64,000 nucleotides of DNA from contig OX595990.1 in NCBI GenBank assembly GCA_951394045.1, positions 496,001-560,000 of the forward strand. The letters are read 5' to 3'. Shown here one piece after another: positions 28,513 to 37,649 of the stretch. The stretch is from Nitzschia sp. DOCU1 (Eukaryota > Bacillariophyta > Bacillariophyceae > Bacillariales > Bacillariaceae). Within the stretch, counting starts at the first letter, position 1; the number at the start of each line of letters is the position of its first letter. The translations under genes and the position numbers were made by a program. Below the pieces are notes generated by a model. That model was given only the letters and a program-made list of their open reading frames with translations, was not told the origin of the DNA and did no database searches.

Positions 28513-29295
28513 ATGTCGGAAAGCAGCAGCAACAACACGACCCCCAGCTGCAACGGTGAGGCAGCTGCCGCGGAAATGGACATTACGACAGCGGCATTCA
28601 CCCCCAGAAGGAATCTCCTACCTTCGCCCAAGGTCTCTAGAAGCTTGCAAACCAAGATGGCTATCATGGGATCGATCCGTGTTAATTTGTTGTTATGCTT
28701 GGCATCTCTAGGCCTAGCCCAGGGCCGCCTCGCCGCCCCGTCATTTCTTAACAATGCTTCCTTGTGTGAACGCCTTCACCCGGAGGATTTACCCGAAGAA
28801 TGCTCCTGTCGGGAGCCAGGCCATTACAGTGTCATCATTGAGTGCCTCAAAGACTTTGAAAGCCCCTATTTCAATGACACGATCGGAATGAAAATTGACC
28901 TCGATCCTTGTAACAAGGACGGGTCTCGAATCTCCTTGGACGTTACGGAACGAGTCCACGGTATCGACTTCCCCATTGCCGGAATCAAAGCCGGAGAAGA
29001 ACGGAATATCCCGATTCCTGGACTGTCCATCGTTGTTCCTGCTGTCGGTCACGTGGGGGTGGACGTTGCGGTGATGATCTCTGGAAATCCGGACAGTTTG
29101 ACTCTCAAAGTCGGGCTCAATGCTTGCGCTGCCATGGCCCACAGGACGATTTGCGCCTCCTCTATTCCGGGCCTAAGTTCGATTCTTCCTTGGTATGTTC
29201 TGAGCGGAACGTATTCGTTTGGCGATATTTGTAATTCCACCACAGTTTCCGGCGTTACAGCGATCACCGGAACGACGCAGCTCTCCGAATCATAG
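28513..29295 (+). CDS. Secreted Cys-containing protein, unknown family
   Basis: First ATG in frame is 28513. The ATG at 28657 (MAIMGSIRVNLLLCLASLGL) would start directly with a signal peptide and is the likelier functional start, giving about 212 residues. The mature protein has eight or so Cys (ASLCERL, ECSCREPG, IECLKD, LDPCNKDG, LNACAAM, TICASS, GDICNST) and alternating beta-type segments (RISLDVTERVHGIDFPIAG, GLSIVVPAVGHVGVDVAVMI). This suggests a small disulfide-bonded beta-rich secreted or vacuolar protein. No catalytic motif recognised; lipid-binding or protease-inhibitor-like folds are possible but unproven. Confidence 0.7.
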   Translation: MSESSSNNTTPSCNGEAAAAEMDITTAAFTPRRNLLPSPKVSRSLQTKMAIMGSIRVNLLLCLASLGLAQGRLAAPSFLNNASLCERLHPEDLPEECSCREPGHYSVIIECLKDFESPYFNDTIGMKIDLDPCNKDGSRISLDVTERVHGIDFPIAGIKAGEERNIPIPGLSIVVPAVGHVGVDVAVMISGNPDSLTLKVGLNACAAMAHRTICASSIPGLSSILPWYVLSGTYSFGDICNSTTVSGVTAITGTTQLSES

Positions 29296-29568
29296 TTGCA
29301 GAAGTTGTCTATGTCTGGTTGTCCAGACAAGTTGCTTCGTTCCGTGTGACGCAGGTCGGTGAGGGGACCGCCAATATGACATAGTTTCAAGTACGGGTGC
29401 AATCGGCATTGTGGTTACTTTCAAATTGCTAGAAGCTTTATTCCGAAAACCTCATCTATCTATGATGTGTATCCTTTGCCTCACCGCGAAAAGCGGGAAC
29501 CTAGCCGGAACGAGCATTTTGAGAAAACAAATCTTCACGGCATGGATGAAGTAATCACCGGCCGTTCC

Positions 29569-30699
29569 TCAAACCGGGCATGTCTCAAGCAGCTTTCCGC
29601 AGGCTTTCCCCTCATCATACTTTTCTGTCTCGTAGTCGGCTTTCTCCGGATCCGAAACACATTTAAGTTTGTCGACCACTAGCTTACCCTTGTGCTTCCC
29701 GATGTGCTTCAACGCTCGTAGCGACTCCCGGAAATGCAACTTCTTCGCCTTATAGTGCTTGTACCGTTGCTGAAGTTTGTTCAATACTGGAAACGTCCAC
29801 TTGTAGTGATCGATACGTAGAATGGTGGGATATCCGCAATGCTGGACACCCGTCGTGGTTCGAAAATCGAACGACATTTGATCAGGATCCAACAGACCAT
29901 GGCCGCCCCGATTTTCACGATGATGCCCCCGAAAGGCAACGACCTTAATGGTGAGACCCTTGGCGATTTTCTCTGTAACTTTACACGACAAAGGAAACTG
30001 TCCGGATATACTGGGCTGAGCCGTAATATTGGGCAAGATTCCACCCAATGCCACACGATCATTGAATCGTCCAAAAACCGCATCGTAGCCTTGACGTCCG
30101 ACCCCATACAAGAATTCGGCCAAGGTCTCGTTGCCGGGAACTGCAGGGAACTCATCGGCATCCGATCGGACTACCCAGTCGCATGGTTTAACATTTGCCA
30201 GTATTCGGTGGTTGTATCGGGCTTCCCAGAGACCATCGGAAGAATAGTTACCCGTCCAACGGGAGAAATGCTGAATGCCAAAGTCGCCTTTCAGAGTCTG
30301 CATCGTTTCGTTGACTAAATTATAGGGATCTTTGTCATCTGTAACATGCAGTGCCACAATCATATCCGATGGACTCACACCGAGAACGTAGATGTAGTGA
30401 TGAAGCGTATGAGGAATGATATCTTGATCATATTCTGTACTGAACGTTAGTTGGACCCATACTCTCGACTTCCTCGTAAAGTTCGTGTTATTGTTGGATG
30501 GAAGCAAGTCAGTGTAGACGATGTTCTCAGGGACAAGAATAAGATTGACACTTATCCCTCGGGCGATATTCATGTTAGTCTGAAATACAATGAATAGAAC
30601 GGACATCACTAGAATCGACACCGACAGGAGCCGTTTCACACGCCTCCTGTTAAGAGCGACGAATGGTGCGATGCTGATCGATTGTTGAGGGTGTGGCAT
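29569..30699 (-). CDS. Type II membrane glycosyltransferase (GT92/GT2-like)
   Basis: 376 residues. A cytosolic Arg-rich stub precedes one signal anchor (LLSVSILVMSVLFIVFQ, about 24-40), then a Golgi-lumenal catalytic region. Landmarks: YDQDIIPHTLHHYIYVLGVS (typical DUF23-like opening), FSRWTGNYSSDGLWEARYNH, and CDWVVRSDADEFPAVPG with the metal-binding Asp180-Ala-Asp182. A later GVQHCGYPTILRIDHYKWTF supplies the C-terminal His/Tyr-Lys region common in these families. At least four N-glycosylation sequons. It should transfer a sugar from a nucleotide donor to a glycan in the secretory pathway; donor and acceptor cannot be read from the sequence. Promoter faces 30700 onward. Confidence 0.85.
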   Translation of the reverse strand: MPHPQQSISIAPFVALNRRRVKRLLSVSILVMSVLFIVFQTNMNIARGISVNLILVPENIVYTDLLPSNNNTNFTRKSRVWVQLTFSTEYDQDIIPHTLHHYIYVLGVSPSDMIVALHVTDDKDPYNLVNETMQTLKGDFGIQHFSRWTGNYSSDGLWEARYNHRILANVKPCDWVVRSDADEFPAVPGNETLAEFLYGVGRQGYDAVFGRFNDRVALGGILPNITAQPSISGQFPLSCKVTEKIAKGLTIKVVAFRGHHRENRGGHGLLDPDQMSFDFRTTTGVQHCGYPTILRIDHYKWTFPVLNKLQQRYKHYKAKKLHFRESLRALKHIGKHKGKLVVDKLKCVSDPEKADYETEKYDEGKACGKLLETCPV

Positions 30700-31341
30700 T
30701 GCCAGTACTTTGTCGTCCTACAGCCGTCGACGTTCTTTCAGCACTTTCTTCCGTATCACAATGTTGCTCTCTTTTTCCAAAGCGGCCGACAAAGCTAGCT
30801 GGCAACGTACAATGTGCCTGATGATCGCTGTTTACAATGAATCAATCCATCATCGAAATGACGAGTGCCAGTGCAGAAATACTTTGGCACAGTAATAGTT
30901 GCTTTCGTCTGTGGTAGTCCGGGCCCCCATGCCATTTGAAATTGAGACATAGCAAATTTTAATATAGCCCATTCGGGTCGCAGGGTGAGTCGTCGATGTC
31001 GACCGACGGCTGAGACAAATAACAACACACGTGCAAACACGTTATGAAATACATGCTTCCAACGGTCCAAATTTGTTGGGAAAGATCTCAATCGTGCAAA
31101 GCCGATTTTTGACGTTTGGCGGCAAATCTTGTTCAGATGCGGTGCTTCTCCCTCTTTGCGGTTCGACCTCGACCTTGGTGCGTCAAATGAGGGTGATGAG
31201 GTAGAAGCAGATTGCAACCTTGTCTCATCTCATCTGAATGACGATGTACTCTGATAAAGGATCATGAAAATTATAGTTGCGTCGCATCGCAACTTTACAA
31301 GTGCCTGCCTGTTGGTGATCAAGAACCTACTCTTTCGGTAG
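30700..31341. other. Intergenic, first exon of next gene may hide here
   Basis: Promoter of the glycosyltransferase gene on the left. The small gene at 31342 lacks a visible start, so its first exon probably lies within 31200-31335, but no unique choice stands out. Confidence 0.35.
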
Positions 31342-31667
31342 AATGATGATTTTACCTCGACTCAGCGCAAGACTAGGTTTCAGGAATGGATCAGTGCCGT
31401 TGCACCAAAGACGCATCGGAGGTACGCGGCACGATGGTGGACGCCCTGGGTGTTATTTTCTGCATCATGCACAATCGTTGGATTGGCCTTTGAGGCTCTG
31501 GGTGTGGCGCGTCTCCACGAACAGACAGAAAGGAATCGTCAAGCGACGGCACCTAGCCTACGAGCAATGTCAGGTAAAGGCCGTGTTCACGTGTTGGAGC
31601 TTTTCAAAATTACACCGACTGCTACATTCAAGATGCGGGCTGCGGGTACCCCTGCGTTGATGATTAG
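31342..31667 (+). CDS. Small single-TM protein, 5' exon unresolved
   Basis: The plus-strand frame enters after a possible acceptor (CTTTCGGTAG at 31332-31341) and encodes KTRFQEWISAVAPKTHRRYA, then a TM-like segment (WWTPWVLFSASCTIVGLAFE), then ALGVARLHEQTERNRQATAP. GTAAAG at 31574 pairs with TTCAAG ending at 31632 (59 nt). The splice puts the frame on DAGCGYPCVDD and TAG at 31667. An arginine-rich, amphipathic ATG peptide (MMILPRLSARLG) lies at 31343 in another frame. Length, one TM and the basic lead suggest a mitochondrial membrane subunit or assembly factor. The N-terminal exon is missing from this model. Confidence 0.45.
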
Positions 31668-31869
31668 CTGTTACGACGGTGCTGGTCAAGTAGCGCCATA
31701 TTCGCAAGTCGATACGGCGATAAGGAAATGACTTGTAATCAATGGAAGGACCAAGCCTATCATATCTATCGCTGCAAAAATCTATCAGAATACTTGAGGA
31801 GTTGCTAGTCGTACACAGCTACCACCAGCACGTGCTACTACCAAAAACAACAGACTACCGTGTGTTCTT

Positions 31870-33012
31870 CTATGCTTCGAATATGGAAGGATCTGCACTT
31901 TCCAGCAGTTCGGATGGGTCCCCGATGATATCATCCATAAAGTAATACGTCGACTCTCGCAGTTCGAGCAGTGGAGGCAGCAGATCGTCTTCCGTTACAT
32001 CATCAGGAGGTACCGATAGTGTGGTGGTGGGGCTCACCTCCTGATCCTTTATCATCATCAGGCTCCTAGCATGATTGCCTCCTCCCTCATGGTAATGAAC
32101 GAAATGGACATGGCGACTCGGAACCTCCTTCCCTTGTTCCTCTTCAGCTGCCCAGCAGCAGTACCCTTGGTGCTCATCATCTTCGTGGTCTCTGATGCCA
32201 ATGGCGCCGTCAGAAGACTTTTCCTCGTCTTCACCATCGCTCACCAAAGAAGAAGGCATGACGTGGAACCTATCGTCGTTACTGCTGAGCGATACGGAAC
32301 GTGTCGCCTTGAACTGCGGTGGTCGATTCTGAAGGATGATGTTGTTACCACACGATGAGAGTGGCACAGGGGGGACAGGGGACGAAGAGCTACTGCGAGG
32401 AGCGGTGGCCGCCTCTTCTTTGTCGTCGTATCCAACGACCCATAGTCTTGGGGGGGAGGAGGGTTTCTTCGTGGCCGCAGCAGCACGTCCTCTCTTCTTT
32501 CGTTGATCGGGAGGCATGTCGAGTTGAAGAGTGTTTTGGACGACCAACGCTACAAGTGATACTCCTTGTTCTTGTCCCACCACCTCAAGTCGTCGAGTTC
32601 CGTGTTTGTGGTCGGTCAGGGAGATATTCTTGTTCTTGAGTGCTGCTTTTCGGCGGCGGAGAGCAGACTTGCATTTGGTGCTACTCCTGTAGGCGTCAGA
32701 TAGCTGGTTGCGGAATAAGGAGGAGACTTTCTCTCGGATGGTAAGCTCGTCTGCCTCCCAGTACTTCTGCCCGTCGAACTTGACAAAGGGAATTGGACAC
32801 TTTTTATGAATCGAGAGCACAATGGTCCGGATGATAGCGGCCCTTTCCCTTCTGCCGCATGCCTTGTAGGATTCAACATGGCGTTGGACCAGGGCTTCCA
32901 GCTTCATGTTCCCGGGGGCAAGGGATGGCTTCTTCCCCTTGGCTACAATAACTGTGTCTTCCGTTGGCTCGTAGCTCGAAGGAAGCTCCTTTTTGACCTT
33001 ATGAAAGACCAT
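31870..33012 (-). CDS. DUF6824 protein
   Basis: 380 residues from the ATG at 33012. The DUF6824 domain sits near the N terminus (about 17-125): EDTVIVAKGKKPSLAPGNMK, LVQRHVESYKACGRRERAAI, CPIPFVKFDGQKYWEADELT and IREKVSSLFRNQL, ending in a basic SALRRRKAALK stretch. The remaining 250 residues are low-complexity: Ser/Pro-rich, then acidic, with a His-rich patch (RHVHFVHYHEGG) and an acidic leucine-rich end (DDLLPPLLELRESTYYFMDD). A basic domain followed by an acidic tail would suit a transcription regulator in the nucleus, but that is inference. Related to the C-terminal domain of the 25086-26522 gene. Confidence 0.8.
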   Translation of the reverse strand: MVFHKVKKELPSSYEPTEDTVIVAKGKKPSLAPGNMKLEALVQRHVESYKACGRRERAAIIRTIVLSIHKKCPIPFVKFDGQKYWEADELTIREKVSSLFRNQLSDAYRSSTKCKSALRRRKAALKNKNISLTDHKHGTRRLEVVGQEQGVSLVALVVQNTLQLDMPPDQRKKRGRAAAATKKPSSPPRLWVVGYDDKEEAATAPRSSSSSPVPPVPLSSCGNNIILQNRPPQFKATRSVSLSSNDDRFHVMPSSLVSDGEDEEKSSDGAIGIRDHEDDEHQGYCCWAAEEEQGKEVPSRHVHFVHYHEGGGNHARSLMMIKDQEVSPTTTLSVPPDDVTEDDLLPPLLELRESTYYFMDDIIGDPSELLESADPSIFEA

Positions 33013-33778
33013 CCTGCTGCTCGTGCTTGCTCTAGGATCGGTAAATAGTGGGAGTAATGATTGGTCGTGGTGATAGTCGTATGATTTCTATCGGGGGAGC
33101 GATGTTGCGATGCCGTCTACTTAATTTATGTCTGGCGGCGGGGGCGAGGAATGTTTGTGGTTGCCGTCGAACATGTGCTGGAAAGAATTGTAATAGCCAA
33201 ACCAAGATTTGAAACGAACCTTCGTTGGCTGTGCAACCGCGTTCAGAGTTAACGAAGTGCTGGGAATTGCAGAATAGGTAACACTCTCGGCAGTTCAATT
33301 CCCACTCCCATATGATGGGTGTTCTTGGCATAAAATGTCCATAGTGGAATGCTATTTTCGACAATTAAGAACTTCATCTGTCGCCAGATAGTTGAATGCT
33401 ATTTTCGGCTTTCGTTCTTTGGCCCAAGCTGAAAAAATCCGCGTTCAGGATTATCAAAAACCGCTGTAGACCGGCTGAATGAGAACCCAACACTTATGAT
33501 TGTTCTGCGTGACAAACGAAGAACAGCAAGCTTTTCTGAAGTATAAGCCCTGCAGTTCCCAGAGGAGTCAAACTACCGTACTGCTAGATAGACTAGACTT
33601 ATTCGAAGATGCTATCTGGCATTCCACGTCTCACGGAAGCAACTTTACCTACTTGTCCCCGATCAAATCGCGTCGGCCTCTAACAAAACGAAACCATCAA
33701 ATTTCTTTTTCTGCGTTGTTTGCCACGCCGGATGCCAAATGCCTTTGAGAAGAAGCAGTAGTATCTTGTTGCTTGCGA
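33013..33778. other. Intergenic with dispersed direct repeat
   Basis: Contains the first copy (about 33405-33530) of a roughly 110-bp repeat whose exact core is AAAATCCGCGTTCAGGATTA at 33434-33453 (one more T matches). The second copy is at about 34875-35010. No gene is supported. Confidence 0.45.
33434..33454 (+). repeat. Direct repeat core, copy 1
   Basis: 21 bp identical to 34906-34926, followed in both places by AAAACCGC and further imperfect similarity. Flanks the RING gene. Confidence 0.8.
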
Positions 33779-34722
33779 TCATCGCAGGCCGTTAGACAAG
33801 CAAAAGATGGACTCGTCGCAATAGGTCTGGCGGCAAGATGGGCAGGGGCTGCCCTTGCCGCGGTAGCCCAACACATGATAGTTCACAAAGCAGTCCTTGT
33901 GAAACACATGAGGACATTGATCTGACCACACGACAGAGTCTCCCGGCGCCTGATAACGTTCCAGACAAACGGCGCAAGGGTCTGTAACTTCTTGTCGTTG
34001 GTGCTTTATCTTCTCGTCAAGGAGGAGGACACTGCTCCTCGCGGGGGGGCCTAGTACATTGTTGTTGCAATCGGATACTTTTTCCTCGGCGTCGGTGCAG
34101 CAGCATGGGGTCGTCGTCCTGCTGTTGCTACTTTCCTGGTCGGCATACTATGCTGTCCTCGTTTGTGACTGCTCCTCCTTGTCAATCCGCTCCTGAGGAC
34201 GAGGACCACGGGGAGATGATGCTCCTGTTTTGAACCTGCAGACATCAACGTTACATCTGAGATCGATGATATTCTTGTGTCCCCCTTCTTCTTGTTCTTG
34301 TGCGGCTCTTCTTGCTTTCATTGGCCGGTTCAAACTGAGTACCATCTCTTCACTACTAGGAGTATAATTGTCAGATGATGCTGTTTCGAACCTGCAAACA
34401 TCAAGAACGGTACATCTGAGATCGATGATATTCTTGTCGTGTCCCCCTTCTTGTTCTTGTGCGGCTCTTCTTGCTTTCATTGGCAGGTTCAAACTGAGTG
34501 CCATCTCTTCACTAGGAGTATAATTCTCCATATCATCCTGCTGGTTTTCCTGCTTCGTCCTCGTCGTTGTTGTGGCAACATGGTCAGGAGCAGTGCTGTC
34601 ACCAGCATGGCCACCGCCGGTACTACTTGTAGAAGAAATATTCTTTTGTTGGTGACCGCCGTCGAATCCCTGCTCTAGGTAGTCATTTACCACTTGATTC
34701 ACTCGCAAAACATCTGCCTCCT
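33779..34722 (-). CDS. RING-H2 finger protein gene with an in-frame TAG
   Basis: The 3' part (33779-34147) encodes a clear RING-H2: CAVCLERY...SDQCPHVFHKDCFV...PCPSCRQTY, with spacing Cx2C-x16-CxHx2Hx2C-x15-Cx2C, typical of E3 ubiquitin ligases. In the same frame upstream, separated only by TAG at 34148-34150, lies 34151-34722. It begins after a good acceptor (ATCACTCCAG at 34723-34732) with VVKEADVLRVNQVVNDYLEQ and contains two copies of a 56-residue repeat (EEMxLSLNxPMKARRAAQEQ, NIIDLRCxVxDVCRF). The first exon is not found; the promoter probably lies toward 35100. The TAG may be removed by an unrecognised short intron, be read through, or mark a broken gene. Only the RING domain assignment is firm. 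Confidence 0.6.
34230..34530 (-). repeat. Two-copy internal coding repeat
   Basis: About 165-bp unit repeated once inside the RING gene; both copies carry CTTTCATTGGCVGGTTCAAA and GAGATCGATGATATTCTTGT. Both stay open in frame, so the repeat expands the protein by 56 residues. Confidence 0.75.
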
Positions 34723-35345
34723 TTACAACCTGGAGTGATAGAAGTCAATTAAAAAAGCGGGGTGAGCGCCGCGATCATCATGATCATAGAATGTTTTTAG
34801 TAGGAGTTTTGGAACATATAGACATTGTGGCTCCTTAATTAAGTCTCTAACAATTAACAACGGAAGGCTCTTTCGGCGACTCTGGCACTTGGGCCCTTAA
34901 CTGCCAAAATCCGCGTTCAGGATTATTGTCGAAAACCGCCCAGAGAGATTCTGACTGCGAACAACAACACGCCAAAAGATTTCTTTGCGTGGCAACGAAG
35001 GACAGGCAAGTCCATCCACGAAGACATACTGTATGCCACCACTGCCAATAGCTATTTTAACCCATGGTAACAAATTACCTATCAGGCACGCATATGAATG
35101 TGTATAGTGACGTCATAAGTCATCGGTGTCATCTCCGGATCGGAATTCTTTGATGAAAGTCGTAAATTCTTTCGACACTTTTTCGTTTTTCATCACTGCA
35201 CTCGCTCTTGTAAAAGATCCCTGGATTGAAAGTTCTCGGGTCGTCGACATACTGTCAGCAACTTATTCTGTTGTTTGGGGGTAGGAAGAGCGCTCCTTGA
35301 CGGATGATTATCCCTTGAGGCAAACTTCTTTCCAGCAGCAGCACA
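34723..35345. promoter_or_regulatory. Divergent region with second direct repeat and CRE
   Basis: Holds the second repeat copy (core 34906-34926) and a full TGACGTCA palindrome at 35108-35115. A 26-codon minus-strand frame at 35193-35113 (MKNEKVSKEFTTFIKEF) looks protein-like and might be the missing first exon of the RING gene or a chance frame. Confidence 0.4.
34906..34926 (+). repeat. Direct repeat core, copy 2
   Basis: Identical to 33434-33454; similarity extends on both sides over about 110 bp. Confidence 0.8.
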
Positions 35346-36917
35346 ATGGAGCCGTGGCAAGCGGTTTTCTCGGACACCATGGAAATCGACGGCGAATCTT
35401 CGTTTCAGTCATCTCAAACGTTTGGAAATCGAAAAGTCACCAGTCTCTCAGATCAGATGAATGGTTTAAGAGCTCATCCCGTACTTTCTTTTGTTATATA
35501 CCGTTTGAACACGAGTCATGCCACTGGAAAGCTTCAGAATCCTCCCAGCAAAAGACCGACACAGTCGTATCGTTTCCAATTAACCTGCCAGAGCGACGAA
35601 CTGATGGTTCAAGATTATATTCAAGGTTTTCGATCAGTATCGCCTTCAGATCTTCATGTCAGTGTCGAATGGAACGGATCGTCTGCTTGTTCGAATGATG
35701 ATCATTTCATCTTTCAAGTCCTTGACGTTGTCAACGAATTGCACCTTTTGGGGGAACTTGGCGTCTCCGGCCTGCAATCGCCAAAAGCTTCCCAAAGAAT
35801 AGCAAAGTATATTCAGACCAATCCGAGGCTCACTTGTTTGCGGCTGGGACTTCATTTGGGAAACTGGCAGGGGCTGGAGAAGAGCGCCGAGACAATAGGG
35901 AATGCGCTGGCGTTGAATACGTCAATTTCTCGATTTCAATTTTTGCCCTTTTCTACCAATACATCCGTTGAAATGCATGGAGAGCCAGTAGAGAGAGCAA
36001 TCGCGTCGATTCTACAAGGCGTTCGATATAACCGCAACATTCAAAGCTTACATCTTTGGGCACCCGGTATGATTCCCCCTTCCATGGTACGAGAAACAGT
36101 TATCGGTCACCCTTCTATTGTTGAGTTGTTCCTTGACGGCGAGACGGCGCCCTGGTACCGGGGGAAGGGAGTGGATCAATATCACGAATTTCAACATTTA
36201 GTCTGGGGGATGCTATCGTCGCCCAGCTGCAATCTGCAAAAGCTCAAGCTCCACAATTTCCACCTTAACACAACGACTGTCGACATTTTCCTTGCTAGTC
36301 TTTGGAAAGCCCACCCACTTCAAGTTTTGGACGTTTCTGGCAATTTTCTTACCAGTCTTCATTTCCCGAGATATATCGAAAGCAACGCTGAAGAAGAAGA
36401 TTTGGAGCGCAATTTGCGTCTTCTAGTTGTCGACGGGCAGTGCAATTCCTTTGCCACCCTGGAGTATGATCTCACATATCACCATGATCAAGCCCGATGT
36501 CGACAGCACTGTCATGACATGATGCAATTACTTCGTGCCAAACCAGGATTGGCGATTCAACACAAAAAGATTCCGGCCATGTTGCGGAATACTACGAGCC
36601 TTGTCGAGGTGAAGATTCGTGGGGAACACGTCGTATCGTCAGCTGATCAACTACAGTTTATCTTGGACCATCATCGAATAGTCCCTCCTCCTATTCGAAA
36701 AGTCGACGAAGACTTTTGCTTAGCACTCTGGCCTTTGATCTTGGGACGTTGCTCCATACTCTTGACCCAAGATCACGAAGATGCTTCGTCGTCAGAGCAG
36801 CAAGAAGCAAGAAGGTTGCACAGTCGAGAACGTCAAGCATCTGTACTGTACAAAATTTTCCAAGACTGGTCGCTTATGATCCTGCTTCAGGGGGACCAAG
36901 ATGATTCGATGAGGTAG
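35346..36917 (+). CDS. Leucine-rich-repeat-like protein (diatom type)
   Basis: 523 residues from the ATG at 35346. After a Ser-rich N terminus and a mixed region, irregular ribonuclease-inhibitor-like LRRs run from about residue 140 to 350: VVNELHLLGELGVSGLQS, NPRLTCLRLGLHLGNWQGLE, NTSISRFQFLPF, NRNIQSLHLWAPG, CNLQKLKLHNFHLNTTTVDI and PLQVLDVSGNFLTSLHF. Then comes a TTSLVEVKI repeat and the family's terminal block FCLALWPLILGR. No signal peptide or TM. Such proteins are abundant in diatoms and presumed to bind proteins; no partner is indicated. It is an intact relative of the broken gene at 11580-12430. Confidence 0.8.
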   Translation: MEPWQAVFSDTMEIDGESSFQSSQTFGNRKVTSLSDQMNGLRAHPVLSFVIYRLNTSHATGKLQNPPSKRPTQSYRFQLTCQSDELMVQDYIQGFRSVSPSDLHVSVEWNGSSACSNDDHFIFQVLDVVNELHLLGELGVSGLQSPKASQRIAKYIQTNPRLTCLRLGLHLGNWQGLEKSAETIGNALALNTSISRFQFLPFSTNTSVEMHGEPVERAIASILQGVRYNRNIQSLHLWAPGMIPPSMVRETVIGHPSIVELFLDGETAPWYRGKGVDQYHEFQHLVWGMLSSPSCNLQKLKLHNFHLNTTTVDIFLASLWKAHPLQVLDVSGNFLTSLHFPRYIESNAEEEDLERNLRLLVVDGQCNSFATLEYDLTYHHDQARCRQHCHDMMQLLRAKPGLAIQHKKIPAMLRNTTSLVEVKIRGEHVVSSADQLQFILDHHRIVPPPIRKVDEDFCLALWPLILGRCSILLTQDHEDASSSEQQEARRLHSRERQASVLYKIFQDWSLMILLQGDQDDSMR

Positions 36918-37086
36918 TTTCCCGCGGCGATTCTCTGTTGGGGGTGGTGGCGGGCTCACACCAGCAGCAGCCGACGATGCGCCGAGGAAGAAGCATGTGT
37001 TGCTGCGAGAGAGCTTGTATAACTTCAGGTAGCGTGCTGTATCCTAAGCTTTGAACCCCATTTGTTGGTAGTACAATTGTAGCCAT
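36874..37086 (-). CDS. Small hypothetical ORF, uncertain
   Basis: 70 codons from the ATG at 37086 (MATIVLPTNGVQSLGYSTLP), with a Cys-rich middle (VGCCWCEPATT). It overlaps the 3' end of the LRR gene by 44 bp on the other strand. Composition is protein-like, but no family or signal is seen. Confidence 0.25.
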   Translation of the reverse strand: MATIVLPTNGVQSLGYSTLPEVIQALSQQHMLLPRRIVGCCWCEPATTPNRESPRETTSSNHLGPPEAGS

Positions 37087-37649
37087 GCTGGTGTCATCGC
37101 CTCGACGACGACAGCTGATGCCAATGCGGCGCACGCAGAGGATTTCTAGTAAGGAGGACTTCCTCGAGAATCACCGCTACTAGGTTCGTAATCGTTCACT
37201 AGAAGCCGATTTTACCAGTGCTAAGTATTATGCCATCACAGTAATCAGAGCGAGCTTGGTTGAAGTGTCATGAAACGGTCCATTTTGGATTTGCGTGGCA
37301 AATTTTTATTGCTTTGTCCTCCGCCCCGGCCAGCACCAACAAGAAACACCTACCAGAAGGTGTAGGTGCTGGTGCACAATTACTTCTCGTAGCTTCCAGC
37401 TATGTTGCACCTCCGAGTGCTATTTTATTGGCATAGTGGTTCGAGCATTTGATAGGTTGGAGGTGAGCAATCTCTGTCAAGGGAGCAAGGATTGCGTTTG
37501 GGCTTGGGACAACGAAATTACGTGTTTTGCCTTTGAGCGCGAACAGACCGGTAGAAGGCAAGAGAATCCCCGGAAGCGAAAGACATTCTTCTTTTGGTTC
37601 TCACGAGCAATAAGGAGAAGCGAATCGGGAGAATTTGTGGTCCGCAATG
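37087..37649. other. Intergenic with inverted repeat
   Basis: 37330-37337 CCAGCACC pairs with 37365-37372 GGTGCTGG, and 37346-37351 with 37358-37363, forming a bulged hairpin. No gene seen. Confidence 0.4.

Noticed and set aside
30795..31217. 140-codon minus-strand frame
   Set aside because: Starts and ends in non-coding-like sequence, basic and mixed composition, no motif.
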